From Cylindrodendrum hubeiense (Eukaryota; Ascomycota; Sordariomycetes; Hypocreales; Nectriaceae), in assembly GCA_014621425.1 (NCBI GenBank), contig JAANBB010000003.1:186001-250000 (forward strand): 64,000 nucleotides of DNA, read 5' to 3'. Below are positions 21,281 through 32,416 of the stretch, one piece after another; within the stretch, counting starts at the first letter, position 1, and each line of letters begins with the position of its first letter. Under the pieces are notes generated by a model that was not told the origin of the DNA, searched no databases, and saw nothing but the letters and a program-made list of their open reading frames with translations. A program made the position numbers and the translations under genes.

Positions 21281-22442
21281 AATGAGTTTGATCACCTAGT
21301 ATAGTTTAGTTCAATGGTATAATTTTTTATTGCTTATTGCCCGTCTTGACGCCATTTGACGGAAGCCGGATCAATCCCCAGCCGCAGATCACGGTGCAAC
21401 CATCAGATAAACTGACGAGTGGAAGAGTGTGAAAGCACTTGTGTCTAAATTCGTGATACTGGAACTCTATTTTTCTTCATCATTCTTTATTTTCAACCTT
21501 GAAAATGCCTTCGAAAACTGGTGGCCCGTCAGCTGATAATGGTTTCTCGCATCCAAATGTTGCTAACAATCCGGTCTTGGATGGCGAAGGGCCGTGCGAC
21601 ATGTCACCAAACATGTCATTTTCCACAGGACCAATAGGATATATATAATATATTAAAAATGGCGCTGCATGAGAATCAAATCCTAGAAAATCAGACTGAT
21701 TATCCAGGATGCGAGCAAGCGCCACGACCCAAGCGGAAGCCCTGCGGGTAGGGGACCGCTGTTCAATCCCACCAAGTTTGGCAAGGCTCCAGTCCGAACT
21801 TCACCCCAGACAACCCAAGCGGATATCGATCGACAGAGGCGTCCGTGACAATGGCTCATATGGTATGCGGGCAAGCCATTTGATGTAGATTCTTCTCATT
21901 ATTGGGACTTGTGCTGCCACCCAGCTCGTGTGGGCGGGGATGTATATCTCGATTGCTGCACTTCACCTGGCCGGACATCCTCGGCGCCTGGCCGCACCTG
22001 ATGGGACAGTCTAGAACGGGGCATGGAAGTGGGCACAAATTGTGCCCTACGAAAAGCAGTCGTAAATCTGCTAGACCAACTCGGGCGGGATAAATACGCC
22101 CGTCGAAGAATGACCCCTTCCTTCAAATACCAAGAGGAAGAAAGCGAACAATGTGTTCTCTTTAGCTCCGCAATCCGTTCAGTTGACTCTCATGCTCACA
22201 GCTCCCCGTCAATAGCTCATTTTAATCCCCCACCAAGCTCCCTGTGGCACTCCCAATGCGCGATAGCCGTACTCACCCGACCGTGTTGGGCTGGTCAGCT
22301 CGGCGATGGTGGCGCGCTACAAGTGTCTAGACCCTAGACTGGCTTATTTATTTAAGACACATTGTAATGGATCGGCATGTTATTAGAAAGCCTTCGATCG
22401 CCAACAGGATGTGCCACGATTTGTTTGCTCGTCACAATAACC
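21281..22442. other. Intergenic spacer and promoter of the GH16 gene
   Basis: No gene was recognised. Includes two TCTAGAC-type palindromic hexamers near 22010 and 22330, a string also present in the spacer at 26.6-26.8 kb. Confidence 0.4.
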
Positions 22443-23657
22443 ATGAGGTCCTTGCTACGGCTTGTCGTCTTCGCGGCGACCACCTTCGCTCAAGCCCAGA
22501 ACGAAGTGCAGCCCGAAAACTGGGAAGCGGATCAGTGCGACTGCTTCTTGACTGATGGTGTCGAGCCCGAATACTACACGGAGCACGCCTTCTGGGACTT
22601 CAGGAGCTTGTCTGACTACGCTGGTGTGCCAGACATCATCGCTGGCGAGAACAGCTCTGCAGAAGCCGATTTCACAAGCAAGTACTTCAAAAAGAAAGAA
22701 TGGAAAGACTTTTGGGGCATCCAGAGCTGGAGCAACCGTCGAAGCAATGGCCTCGCCTACGGCGCCCGCTTTCCGATGGTCAACTCGCCCAACAACATTT
22801 ACATCCAACCAAATGACGACAAGAACCCAGCGTCAGATACATATTTAACAATGCGAACGAACCGGCTCCGAACTTTCCAGGGCGCCTCCGAATTCGATTC
22901 CCTCGACCACTTCCAATACCTGTCCATCCGCTTCCTCGGTCGTACTCGGGGAGAGCCAGGAGCCTGCATGGCCATGTTCACATACGTCCCGGCCGATGAG
23001 ATCAAGAACATCCAAGAGGCCGACCTGGAAATGTTGACTCGCGAAGACACCGACCGCATCCATTATACCAACCATCCCGGTTACAGCATCGAAGGCGAAG
23101 TGTTCCCCAAGGCCACTCGCAACACCACCCTGCCCGACGATCTGCATTGGGGCGATTGGGTAGAACATCGGTTGGATTGGACACCAACCCAATCCATTTG
23201 GTACGCGAACGGCATTGAAACGGCCAATATTGCGTTCCAGGTACCTCGAGACCCGTCGCTCATGATCTTCAACACCTGGGGCGACGGCGGCGTGTGGGTG
23301 GGCAACATGACTCTCAACGGCGAAGCGTACATGCAGATTCAATGGATTGAGATGGTATACAACATCAGCGAAACCGAGTCCGACAGCAAGCGAAAACGAC
23401 ATCTTGATCGTAGGTCTTCGCTGTCTCTGCGGGACTTTGGTCCGCAAGGAAAGCTTCAACGGCATAAGCGTGACTCCCCCGAGAATGAATGCAGAATGGT
23501 CTGTAGCATTGACGAGGGAGGAGGCGCCGGTGCCGTGACGTGGTTATGGGGCAATAGCACGGCGCCGCGGGTGTTTGTTGGCGAGAGTTTTGGGGGAGCC
23601 GTGATCTTCCTGACTGCTTGGGTCATTGGGCTGACGGCTTTCTTGTGGTATGTATAG
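22443..23657 (+). CDS. GH16-family glycoside hydrolase/transglycosylase, membrane-anchored
   Basis: Single exon of 404 residues from ATG 22443, chosen because it starts directly with a signal peptide (MRSLLRLVVFAATTFAQAQ). The catalytic signature of GH16, ExDxE, is visible as EADLEML with Glu 192, Asp 194 and Glu 196. Flanking blocks (aromatic-rich strands, DWVEHRLDWTPTQSIWYANG, FNTWGDGG) fit the beta-jelly-roll of fungal GH16 proteins that cleave or re-link beta-glucan or related cell-wall polymers. A basic linker of about 50 residues leads to a C-terminal hydrophobic helix (VIFLTAWVIGLTAFLWYV), so the enzyme is probably tethered at the cell surface. It is convergent with the nucleotide-sugar dehydrogenase, and may process the polymer made by the glycosyltransferase at 29033. 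The substrate is not determined. Confidence 0.88.
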   Translation: MRSLLRLVVFAATTFAQAQNEVQPENWEADQCDCFLTDGVEPEYYTEHAFWDFRSLSDYAGVPDIIAGENSSAEADFTSKYFKKKEWKDFWGIQSWSNRRSNGLAYGARFPMVNSPNNIYIQPNDDKNPASDTYLTMRTNRLRTFQGASEFDSLDHFQYLSIRFLGRTRGEPGACMAMFTYVPADEIKNIQEADLEMLTREDTDRIHYTNHPGYSIEGEVFPKATRNTTLPDDLHWGDWVEHRLDWTPTQSIWYANGIETANIAFQVPRDPSLMIFNTWGDGGVWVGNMTLNGEAYMQIQWIEMVYNISETESDSKRKRHLDRRSSLSLRDFGPQGKLQRHKRDSPENECRMVCSIDEGGGAGAVTWLWGNSTAPRVFVGESFGGAVIFLTAWVIGLTAFLWYV

Positions 23658-24559
23658 CAGGATGATTGATGTCGTCTTGTTGGGTTAGGGGATCTGGCAA
23701 TTTGGCTAAGCGATAGACGCATTGTTGTGTCCAACTTCAGGACACCAGGCGCGCGGCGTTTTGCTGAGGTGAATTTTAAAATTTGTAGATGGCTGTGCGG
23801 GAAGCAGACAATAGCAGTCTTATTATTTATTTTGTCATAGTCTGTAACGTTTTACACCTAATATTTGCCAAGTTGAACTGTATTGGAATATATACACCTG
23901 CTAGAAGAATGGGGAAAGATGCACCAATATACTGAATACTGCGTTTGGCTATTTATTAAATACTCTTGTACCTGTAATGATGAGCGTAGTCCCCAAGACG
24001 TGTGGGAAATGCGACCGACGGCATCAAGCTGTGCAACTACCCTACACTACTACAACAAGGAATCATGTATTGTCCATTAAAAGGATAGGAGCTCGTTTGA
24101 CATATTATGAAATCTTGCAATGTCATGAATCAAAAATTTGCGAAGCATGGGGTTGGTTGGTTGTGTTGTGATTTCCAATCACACCTCTGGTGAATGTTTG
24201 GGTAGGTCGCAGTATCTGCAGTCGCGACAACGGTGAATTTTCCATCGGTGATCAGTTGTCTTCTAAGGATGCAGTAGTCTTATTACGAGAACACTAGCCT
24301 CCACTATGGAAATTGAGGTAGAACTGCCTTGAAAGCCGTTGAATTTTACGTCATTCCCATATAACCTTATAAGTGGACATGGCTAGTCGATTCTGAAAGT
24401 TCACACTGCTCAATTACAAGAATGTATATTTAATCATGGGTCTAGAAAACAAATTGCTAATCGTAAGAAAACTCGATCCTCAAGGAAACGGTCTACCTGA
24501 TAAAACCCCAAATTCAAATATTATGAGAAATGCCACCAAAACAATTTCGTGACCCGTCG
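23658..24559. other. Convergent 3' spacer
   Basis: AT-rich region between the ends of the GH16 and dehydrogenase genes. No gene seen. Confidence 0.4.
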
Positions 24560-25969
24560 TCATCTGCACCAACTTTCTACACGCACGCCTTCCAGCTTGT
24601 TCAGCAAATCAAAATCCATTTTGTGCTGCTTCATAGCCACGACAATCACATCAAACGTCTCCAAGAACCTCTTGTTCCACAGCTCATCTCCGAGCCGTGG
24701 GATCTGCGGGATCGCCTCCTGCTTCACTAGCGAATCCGCCCAGGTCAGTTTCACAGCACCCGACACGGCAAGACTGCGCGCCAGGTCGACTCCGGGGGAG
24801 TTGTCAAGCTGAGACTGGCCAGCCTTGAAGCCCATACCCACAACTAGGATATGCGGGGCTCTATTGGAACTCATGCGCTCTTGAGGTAGGGAGGCTAGCA
24901 GACGCTGGGCGAGCTTGGCCGGGCGGTTGTTCATAGCCACTGAACAGGCTTCGAGGAGAGGGAAGTTGCTGTTTGAGAGAAGATAGAAGGGGTTTACGGG
25001 GATGCAATGCCCACCGACACCAAGTCCAGGGGCATAGGGCATATACCCAAATGGCTTGGTCGAGGCGGCGGCGCAGACCTCATAGGGATCAATGCCGTGA
25101 GGGATACATGCATCCGCCATCTCGTTGGCATAGGCGATGCAGACCATGCGTTGGCAGTTTTCGTACAGTTTCATCATCTCGGCCACTTCAGACTTGGAGA
25201 CAGTGACGACGTTATCGAATATGGTTGAGTATATGCGATTGATGGCATCGAGCGACCCGGGGAGAATGTCGTCGAGGCCCGAAATGATCTTGGGGATAGA
25301 TTTGACAGGCGGTTCGGTACGGCCAGGGTCGACGCGCTGTTATCGTAGTGTTATTAATAAATCCTTGCTGAGTTCACAAATGTGCAAACGACTTACCTCA
25401 GGAGACATGCCAGCAAAAAGGCCCCTAGCCATGGCGACGGGGCCGAGGAGCTGACGGGTCATACCGACAGCGACAGAACTCTCAATGACAACAGTAGAAC
25501 CACGACGAGCAACTCTGCCTACCATCTTGAGAGCGTCGCAGAGGTAGGAAGAGTCAATGGTCTTGTCTGGTCTCAGCAAGGTAGGAACCGAGATCAAGAA
25601 GTGCGTAGCCGAGATAAGATCGCTTTGATCTCGCGAGAACCGCACATTCTTATTGCCTTTGAATTCTTTTTGCAGATCATGGATACGCCTCTCGGAGACA
25701 TCAAAGCCAATGACTTGATATTGGGAGGAGAATGAGCTGACAAGATGTGTGCCGACGTAACCGACTCCAATGACAGCCACCACAGGCTCGTCTTCAGGAG
25801 CTACGGTAGCGAAGGAATACTTCAGGGAAAGATCCGTCTCAGAAGAAAAAGAGCTCAGCGGAGGAGTATCGGGGTAAACGAGGGTGGTCTTGGGAGATTC
25901 AGAAGAGGGAAAGATGGGGTTGAAGGCAGGATGACCAGCGTCGATTTTGGGTGCTGTGATTCGAACCAT
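24560..25969 (-). CDS. Nucleotide-sugar dehydrogenase, UDP-N-acetylhexosamine type
   Basis: Two minus-strand exons (25969-25397 and 25336-24560) encode 449 residues. This is a UDP-glucose/GDP-mannose dehydrogenase family member that oxidises a sugar C6 to a uronate in two NAD-dependent steps. The N-terminal Rossmann fold reads VVAVIGVGYVGTHL. The catalytic cysteine is Cys 302 in GLGVGGHCIPVNPFYL. Two signatures separate it from ordinary UDP-glucose dehydrogenase: GGHCIP instead of GGSCFPKD, and MSPERVDPG instead of PEFLREG. Both, with AASTKPFGYMPYAPG, are typical of bacterial enzymes acting on UDP-GlcNAc, UDP-GalNAc or UDP-ManNAc (WbpA/TviB/WecC group). The expected product is thus an aminosugar uronate. 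The start is ATG 25969; an upstream ATG at 26032 would add a hydrophobic N-terminus. It is divergent from the glycosyltransferase. Confidence 0.9.
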
Positions 25970-28900
25970 TTTGAAAGTGGATGAGACGCGAGAGGCAGAG
26001 ATGAGGAGGAACGAGAATAACCAGAATATCACAGCAACTTCTACCTTCTCCTTAAGGCCTGTGCACGGTTATATCCTATGTTATATCCTGTCCAGAGACG
26101 TGGTCCAAGACCTATGACCCTCGGGAACCATCAGCCTCGCCGCAAACCAGTACTCATCGCCGACGCACCAGGCCTCTTTGATACAGCAAACCTGAGGGGC
26201 ATGCCGTACACACAAGGTACCTCTCAGGAGCCCCAGTGACTTGTCTCCAGACACTGAATGTGCATGGGTTGCGCTCCGGTCTAGGCTCTTACTGCAGGTG
26301 CCCCTAAGGGCCAAAGTTGTAAGGCCGTATGGGGAAAAGGCCGCGATAACACGCCGCCGTTGGCGACGCAAAGCCACTGGCCATTTGGATCTGTGCCACA
26401 GTTCCCAAAAAGGAATGCGGAGGCGTCCTATGTTGAAATCACTCCTGTCTGGAGATGGTTATTGGACTGAGAACGTAATGTGTATCTGAGCGAGGGCGAT
26501 CTGGACACGCTCCTACAGAACTAGCTCGACGCCGTCCTCCTGCTGATCTGGGACTGTTTCTCCTTTGCTCCTGTGCTGTCTGTCGGTGTGGGCCCGGCAG
26601 TTGGTGGACCACTGTGCTGGAAAACAGGGACGGTCTAGACTCTGGACGAACATCCGCCAGGTAGTGACATCTTCCCAGCCGCCCCATCAACGCTACCCAC
26701 AGCCCTTAGCCATGCCGTTTTAGCCTGGGAGCGGCCCTCTCCTGCCATACTCCAATCCTTAACCCCACATATTGGCCGTTGATGTGGGGATCGGCTTTGG
26801 CTTGGAATGCTTGTTTGCTGGGAAAACGGCCCAGTCTAGACTGCTTGCGGATCATGGTCCGCCAAAGACAAGAGACCGCGATCTTGTTAGCACTATGGAC
26901 AATTCCCATGGCCGCTGGGCGTTGAATCATCATTCATGAAGATGCTGTGCCAAGATTTGTCGTGCCGGTACTCCGTGTGCGATGGATCAGATTTCCAGCC
27001 CTGTTGTTGTGGGTCACACCTGGCTGAAAGCCGTGGCGCTGGCCCAGGGGTTTCCCTATGGAATATTCCCAGTCATCCTTGCATCCAGTTGAGCCTCATA
27101 CTGGTAAGGCTGGGTGGCCTAGTCACCAACTAAGTCTCAATAGTCCTGTTGTTAAATTGATGGTTTCATGGTGCCATCGCTTTTGCTACCAGGGTCTTCA
27201 GCTTGTCACTTGTTGGTTGGTCAGGGACTGCAGTAGCCAGAATGGTATGTCACCATTTTAACCAATTAGTAGAGATGTTTGATCCTCTTGGGTAAGACAT
27301 CTCGGGCCCGGGCTTGTTTGCTACCCCCTGGCTAACTACTTATAGCGCTACTCCAAGAAAAAGCACATTGGTTAAGACGGAAATTTTGTCGATCGCAGAC
27401 TCTCCCCTCGCCACGTTTCCGATACGACGATCATCTTCGGGAGTGCGCCAAGGCTCGAGCGGAAGACGTACTCCACTGCTATATCTTTACTTGGCGATGC
27501 GATATTTAGCCCCTGCAACCTCATGAATAGTCACGATCCCAGAGCGCATAGACCCCCCATTTGGCCGAAAGTCACTACTGGATGAGACACTGACAGATCC
27601 AACGACAATGATTGGATTTTACCTCCGCCCCTGCGTGGTGCCACATTGAACCCCTCGCGCCATCCAGACATGCGGAATTTTAGGTCCGCTGTGTCTTCAC
27701 TGCCCCGTGGAGGACAAACAATAGGGGCATAGCCTGAAGCCACGGCTCAGCCAAACCACTCCTCTGTTTGCTGTGAACCACCAACCCGGTAAGTGCGCGT
27801 TGGCTCCTGGGAAATGATCGACGGCGAGACAGTTCTATCCCTATGATCAAGGGTGTCTTGTCTAATTTAGTCGGCTCGCTGAGGGCGTCACCGCTTCGTG
27901 GCTTGACACGGACCCAACGTGGTCATCAGGATTACCGTGGACTGGGAAAGATGGCTGATTCTTCCCAGCGACACACCTGGGCACATGATCAAACAAGAGC
28001 CGGTTTTGTGGAGAGGTGTCTGGTGATGATCCCGACGTTGAGTTGATCCATGCTTCCCGACCGGAATTCGGCTCCCATGGCAAATTCTATGCGGTATGTG
28101 AGGCTGGCTGATTTCTCCCAGCTGAAAGCCATAGCCTTCCCTCTGAGATACCTTTGGACTATGGCCCTGCGAAGCTGTTGGTTTTGTTGGCGCTAGTTAG
28201 GCAGTGACACCAAGACCAGGCCCCAATAGTTTACAGAGTGAGACATCACAAGAGCACTTGTAGCGCTCAAGAAAAATTTCATATAAGCATAAACTGACAC
28301 GATCCCAGTCCGGTGGTCTAACAGGGTATCGATGCTGGTCCGGTTTCGGGCCATGGGCTCATGCTCTTTGTCTATATTTGCCGGCCGACCTCAAATCTCC
28401 AACCAGGATTCAATAGTGCAACCGGACTAATGTGCTAGTGATCCCTACTGAATCATGTCTAAACTGCTGAGACCAGCCGTTCCCAAGCAACTGGGTCATT
28501 CCAGACCCACGGCCCGTGCAGGCTCAGCGGCAATGCAGGAGTCTAGGAGTGTCCGAACAGACATCCGGCATGATTCTGGACCGCATCGACTGGGAGACCA
28601 GATGTCCTCAGCCAGCCTTTCCCTGCCACTCGTCCTGATTTAGCACCCGGGGATCCAGTGAGACTGAGGGCGAAAGGCTCTGGCTCCACTGGCTTCGTGG
28701 GTGATAGATGAGACTATTGTTTCCTGCGGCAGGGAGGCAAATCGGGCTGGGAACGTTGTTGGTTGCGCTGTTTGTCACCTAGACAAATTGGTGGCTTATT
28801 TAGCCACTGTATGAATGTCATCTCTACCGGAAATCATCACGTCGACGCGCTCTGATCATCTCTTGAAAACACGTTTGCGTGATCCTTTCTAAATTCCTTT

Positions 28901-29032
28901 CCAACTCTTAACTTTCTCTTCTAGTGTCTCAACGCACAGCCTGTTTTGGCATCTACTCCCCCTCCCTCGTTAGGTTGTTCTCTTTTCGTTGCCCCCTCTG
29001 CGCCTGCCTTGGAAAAGACGTCGAGCTTCGCG
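25970..29032. promoter_or_regulatory. 3.06-kb divergent spacer between dehydrogenase and glycosyltransferase
   Basis: Long, fairly GC-rich region without a supportable gene. The right end (28860-29030) is pyrimidine-rich, like a fungal 5' leader. Similar blocks at 26604-26655 and 26817-26862 share CTGG(G)AAAAC, GTCTAGAC and TCCGCC in order. A perfect hairpin lies at 26763-26789. The region could be a shared promoter, a decayed gene or both. Confidence 0.4.
26763..26789. repeat. Perfect 8-bp inverted repeat
   Basis: CCCCACAT at 26763-26770 is mirrored by ATGTGGGG at 26782-26789 with an 11-base loop, inside the divergent spacer. Confidence 0.6.
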
Positions 29033-31366
29033 ATGGCTTCTATTCCGGCTGGGTTTGCTCCCAGTGTTCTCCTCATGGAGAAACAGAAGGTAAGATGCCT
29101 ATGTACTGATCACGTTTGAGTATTGTTAACCTTTACCAGATGCAGGCACGCAGCCAAGCTCACGCCCAACTCGTGAGCCATGGAAACTCTCTCTCGAAAG
29201 ACTCGGACTTGTCAGAGAGTGGTGTTTATTCTTTCCTTTCCCGCTCTGCGCGTATGAGCGATGAGGTTCTGTCATCTGTCGACAGCTACCGTGCCTCACA
29301 ACCCGTCTCCTCGCGATCTTCTTGGGGCCAGATGTCCATCGAAACCCCTGCCACCAGCCCCCCTCCGGCTTCTGTGATCGGACCGATCGAGACGAAACCG
29401 CAAGACCTGATTAATCCCGTTCCTCAACTGCCATTATCGATTCGCAACAATCGCTCTTCTGATGACTCGGGTTCAAACACTCGCGGGTCTTCGTCGGTCT
29501 CTGTCAATGAGATAACGACTGCTCCTGAGCCTGCTTCACGTCAACACAATAATGCAAACCCTCAAGTCAGGGATGATACCACGTCGCAGCCTAAGGCGGA
29601 GGTCGCCATTGAGGCAGATGATGAACATACGAGTCTAATTAAGCGTGGCAAGAGAAAGGTCAGCATTCAGAAGTATACGATGGCAGCCGGTCTGATTGCC
29701 GTCAAGTAAGTTCCCAATTCATCAGTATGTACTTCCACATAAATACTAACCATGGCATAGCTTCATGTTCATCTTCGCTTCTTGGTGGTGGCCAAAATAC
29801 TACTACGTCTACCTGCCCTTCATCTCACTCCCTCTAGTACTCAACTGCTGCATGATCGTCTCAATCGCCGTCTTCACCACCATCCACTCCGTGCGACCGG
29901 AGAAGACCATCGAGCTCGATCATCTTGAAGATCTGGTCTACGTCATTCCTTGCTATAACGAGACTTACGAGGAGTGCACCAAGTCACTTGACTCCCTTGT
30001 CGCCCAAACTGGTCTCGAAAACCACAAGAAGGGCATAATGGTGATTTGCGACGGCCGAGTTCGCGGACCTGGAATGACCAAAACTACTGGCGACTACCTC
30101 AACGAGGATATCTTCCTTCAACAAACCCAGCGAAAGATTATCAAGGGCGCCTATACCGCTTGGGATGGTCAGCGGATGGACATTGAGATCTCCAAGGGAC
30201 TTTACAAAGGTGTTCCTTTCTATTGCATCGTCAAGGACCAGAATCAGGGCAAGCGTGACAGTCTTATTGTCATCCGATCGTTCCTGTACAAGTTCAACGT
30301 TCGCGCGCAAAACCCCGGCACAATCTTCTCTCGCGAGTTCCTCGATTCCATGACTAACTGGCTCACGGATGAGGTCAAGCTCAACAATGTCGACCACCTC
30401 GTTGGAATGGATGCCGACACCGTCTTTGCGGACAACTGCGTCACAGAGCTTCTCAAGGAGTCCAAGTATCCCAACACCGTCGGCGTGTGTGGCTATGTTG
30501 CTGTCGACTACAAGGACAGCAATTGGAATCTATGGTCTATCTACCAGTCCGCCGAGTATACTATCGCACAAGGTCTCCGCCGCCTACACCAGTCTACCGC
30601 CACCAAAAAGGTATCCTGTCTTCCTGGGTGCTGCCAGTTGCTGAAGATCTGCGACGAGACGTGCGGCGATCTTGTGCTCGTCGATCTCTTTGGATACTTC
30701 CCTCAACCTATGGACGGCATGCTTAAGCACATCCGTGCCACAGCGTCTGAAGATCGGAACCATATCTGCCAGCTTCTCGTCACATTCCCCAAGGCGGAGA
30801 CGCGTCAGGCTCTACAGGCTCGCGCGTATACCGATGTTCCCCACTCATGGAATGTCTTCCTCTCACAGAGACGTCGGTGGACGCTCGGCGCTACCAGCAA
30901 CGATCTACTCCTTTTCACGGCATGGAACACTCAATGGTGGGAGCGCATTGTCGCGTTCTCTAACGTGCTCACCTGGTGCCTGAACGTGTTCGTCATTGCG
31001 TCGATTGGCTGTATGATTGTCGCCTTTATGAGTCAACCATGGTGGCTTATTGTGGCTTTTGCCGGAGTCATGATCATTCCTCTCCTCTACTACATCATCA
31101 TGGCCACTTGGCTGCCGCATAATCTCTTGGAGCGGCTTCAGTTTCTCTTGGGCTTATTCATTTTTGTCGTTGGTGGACCCTTCCTCAACATTGCCGTCAT
31201 GATCTACGCTGTTATCAACATGGATAATTTCAGCTGGGGTAAGACCAGGAAAGTGGTAGCGGATGACTCTGAGGCAAAGTCCCAAGAGCTTCTTCAAGAT
31301 AGTGCGACTTCCGAAGATGAAAAGGCGAGTGAAGGCAAGCAGCGGTACGCGGTTGCGGCGGCTTAG
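29033..31366 (+). CDS. Chitin-synthase-like / hyaluronan-synthase-like processive glycosyltransferase (GT2)
   Basis: Three exons (29033-29089, 29140-29705, 29761-31366) encode 742 residues. About 190 N-terminal residues are polar and serine-rich, presumably cytoplasmic. Two membrane spans follow (around KYTMAAGLIAVNFMFIF and YLPFISLPLVLNCCM), then the GT2 catalytic domain, then about five C-terminal spans. Catalytic landmarks of chitin synthases are clear: a VIPCYNET strand start, DQNQGKRDSL, MDADT (Asp 425, 427), SCLPGCCQLLKI, an EDR motif at Glu 538 and QRRRW at 577-581, which marks a processive beta-linking synthase. It is shorter than standard chitin synthases and lacks their N-terminal domains or a myosin motor. 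It likely polymerises a UDP-aminosugar at the plasma membrane. The dehydrogenase upstream suggests that the polymer is at least partly acidic. Confidence 0.92.
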
Positions 31367-32416
31367 TCACTCTCTGTCTATCCGGGCGTGTCACTTGGTC
31401 GTTGCAGCGACCGGGCGTTACTAACAATGTTTCCAAAGAATGGAAGCTATTTTCTTTCCTAGCATGCACATAATCCTAGAGGCTTAGACATCGGACAAGC
31501 ATGGTCATTTAGATGTACGGGACAAATATGGTAATGTAAAACAGATAAAATGATAATTCTTCAAGTAAATATTCAATAATAGTACACTTATAATACTATC
31601 CTTACATATTAAGAGTTACTAGATCTAGTAGAGAAATTCACATAGCGGCTGAGGCATCTTGAGCTTTCTGTACGTATCGCGATAGAGACACTCTTAGCGC
31701 AAAGTTGTTTCCAACCATGACCAGACTTACCACATCAAACTAGCAAATGAGAACGGTACTTTATCATATTTGACTTCTCTTGCCTTTTACTACGCGTCGC
31801 AGCAATCAAATCCCATGTTCCCCTCCATTGGAAAAAGAGCCAGTGTCACCGTTGCACGTATTTTCGTGGCGTGCCGGTGGAGAAGGTGGAACTGAATGGG
31901 CGCGGGCGAGAACACGGATATGAAATCCTTGCGAGACAATGACTTGAGACATTTTGTGCTCATTTCCACTTGGCGACATCAGCTCCAGAAAGATGGCGTT
32001 AATTGGATTAAATGGAACCTTTTGCAGGCCCGCATCCGGCCCAATCACGATGCACATTGCGCTCCGTGAATATCCACGTGTCCATGACTCGAATCCATGT
32101 CCGCGTATGGAGTATATTAACATAGCGTGAGTACTAAATTGACGTAGTATTCAGCCCTGTGTGAGTCTGGGCCTTGCCGCTGAAACTACCAACGTGTACT
32201 CCGTAACTAATCTGTCGTGCATTCATTATGGTGGCGTATACCTTACTAAGCCACCTGCTACCCCATTCCCCAGCCACACAATTACAAGCAGCTCATCTGG
32301 CCAACTTTGTCGCATGATGCTGTTATGACACATGCCGCAAGAGCTTCAATATTGCCCCGCATCGAGTTTGTAGCTTCAACACCTTCTGAGTGCCTAGGGC
32401 ATTGGATCATACAAGC
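31367..32416. other. Intergenic spacer, 1.05 kb
   Basis: 3' region of the synthase, then the promoter of the orphan gene. A 105-residue minus-strand frame at 31806-32123 shows no domain and is not called. Confidence 0.4.

Noticed and set aside
21712..21776. tRNA-like stretch ending GTTCAATCCCACC
   Set aside because: The remaining arms do not fold into a cloverleaf and no anticodon stem is visible.
31806..32123. 105-residue minus-strand frame
   Set aside because: No recognisable motif and low-complexity composition.
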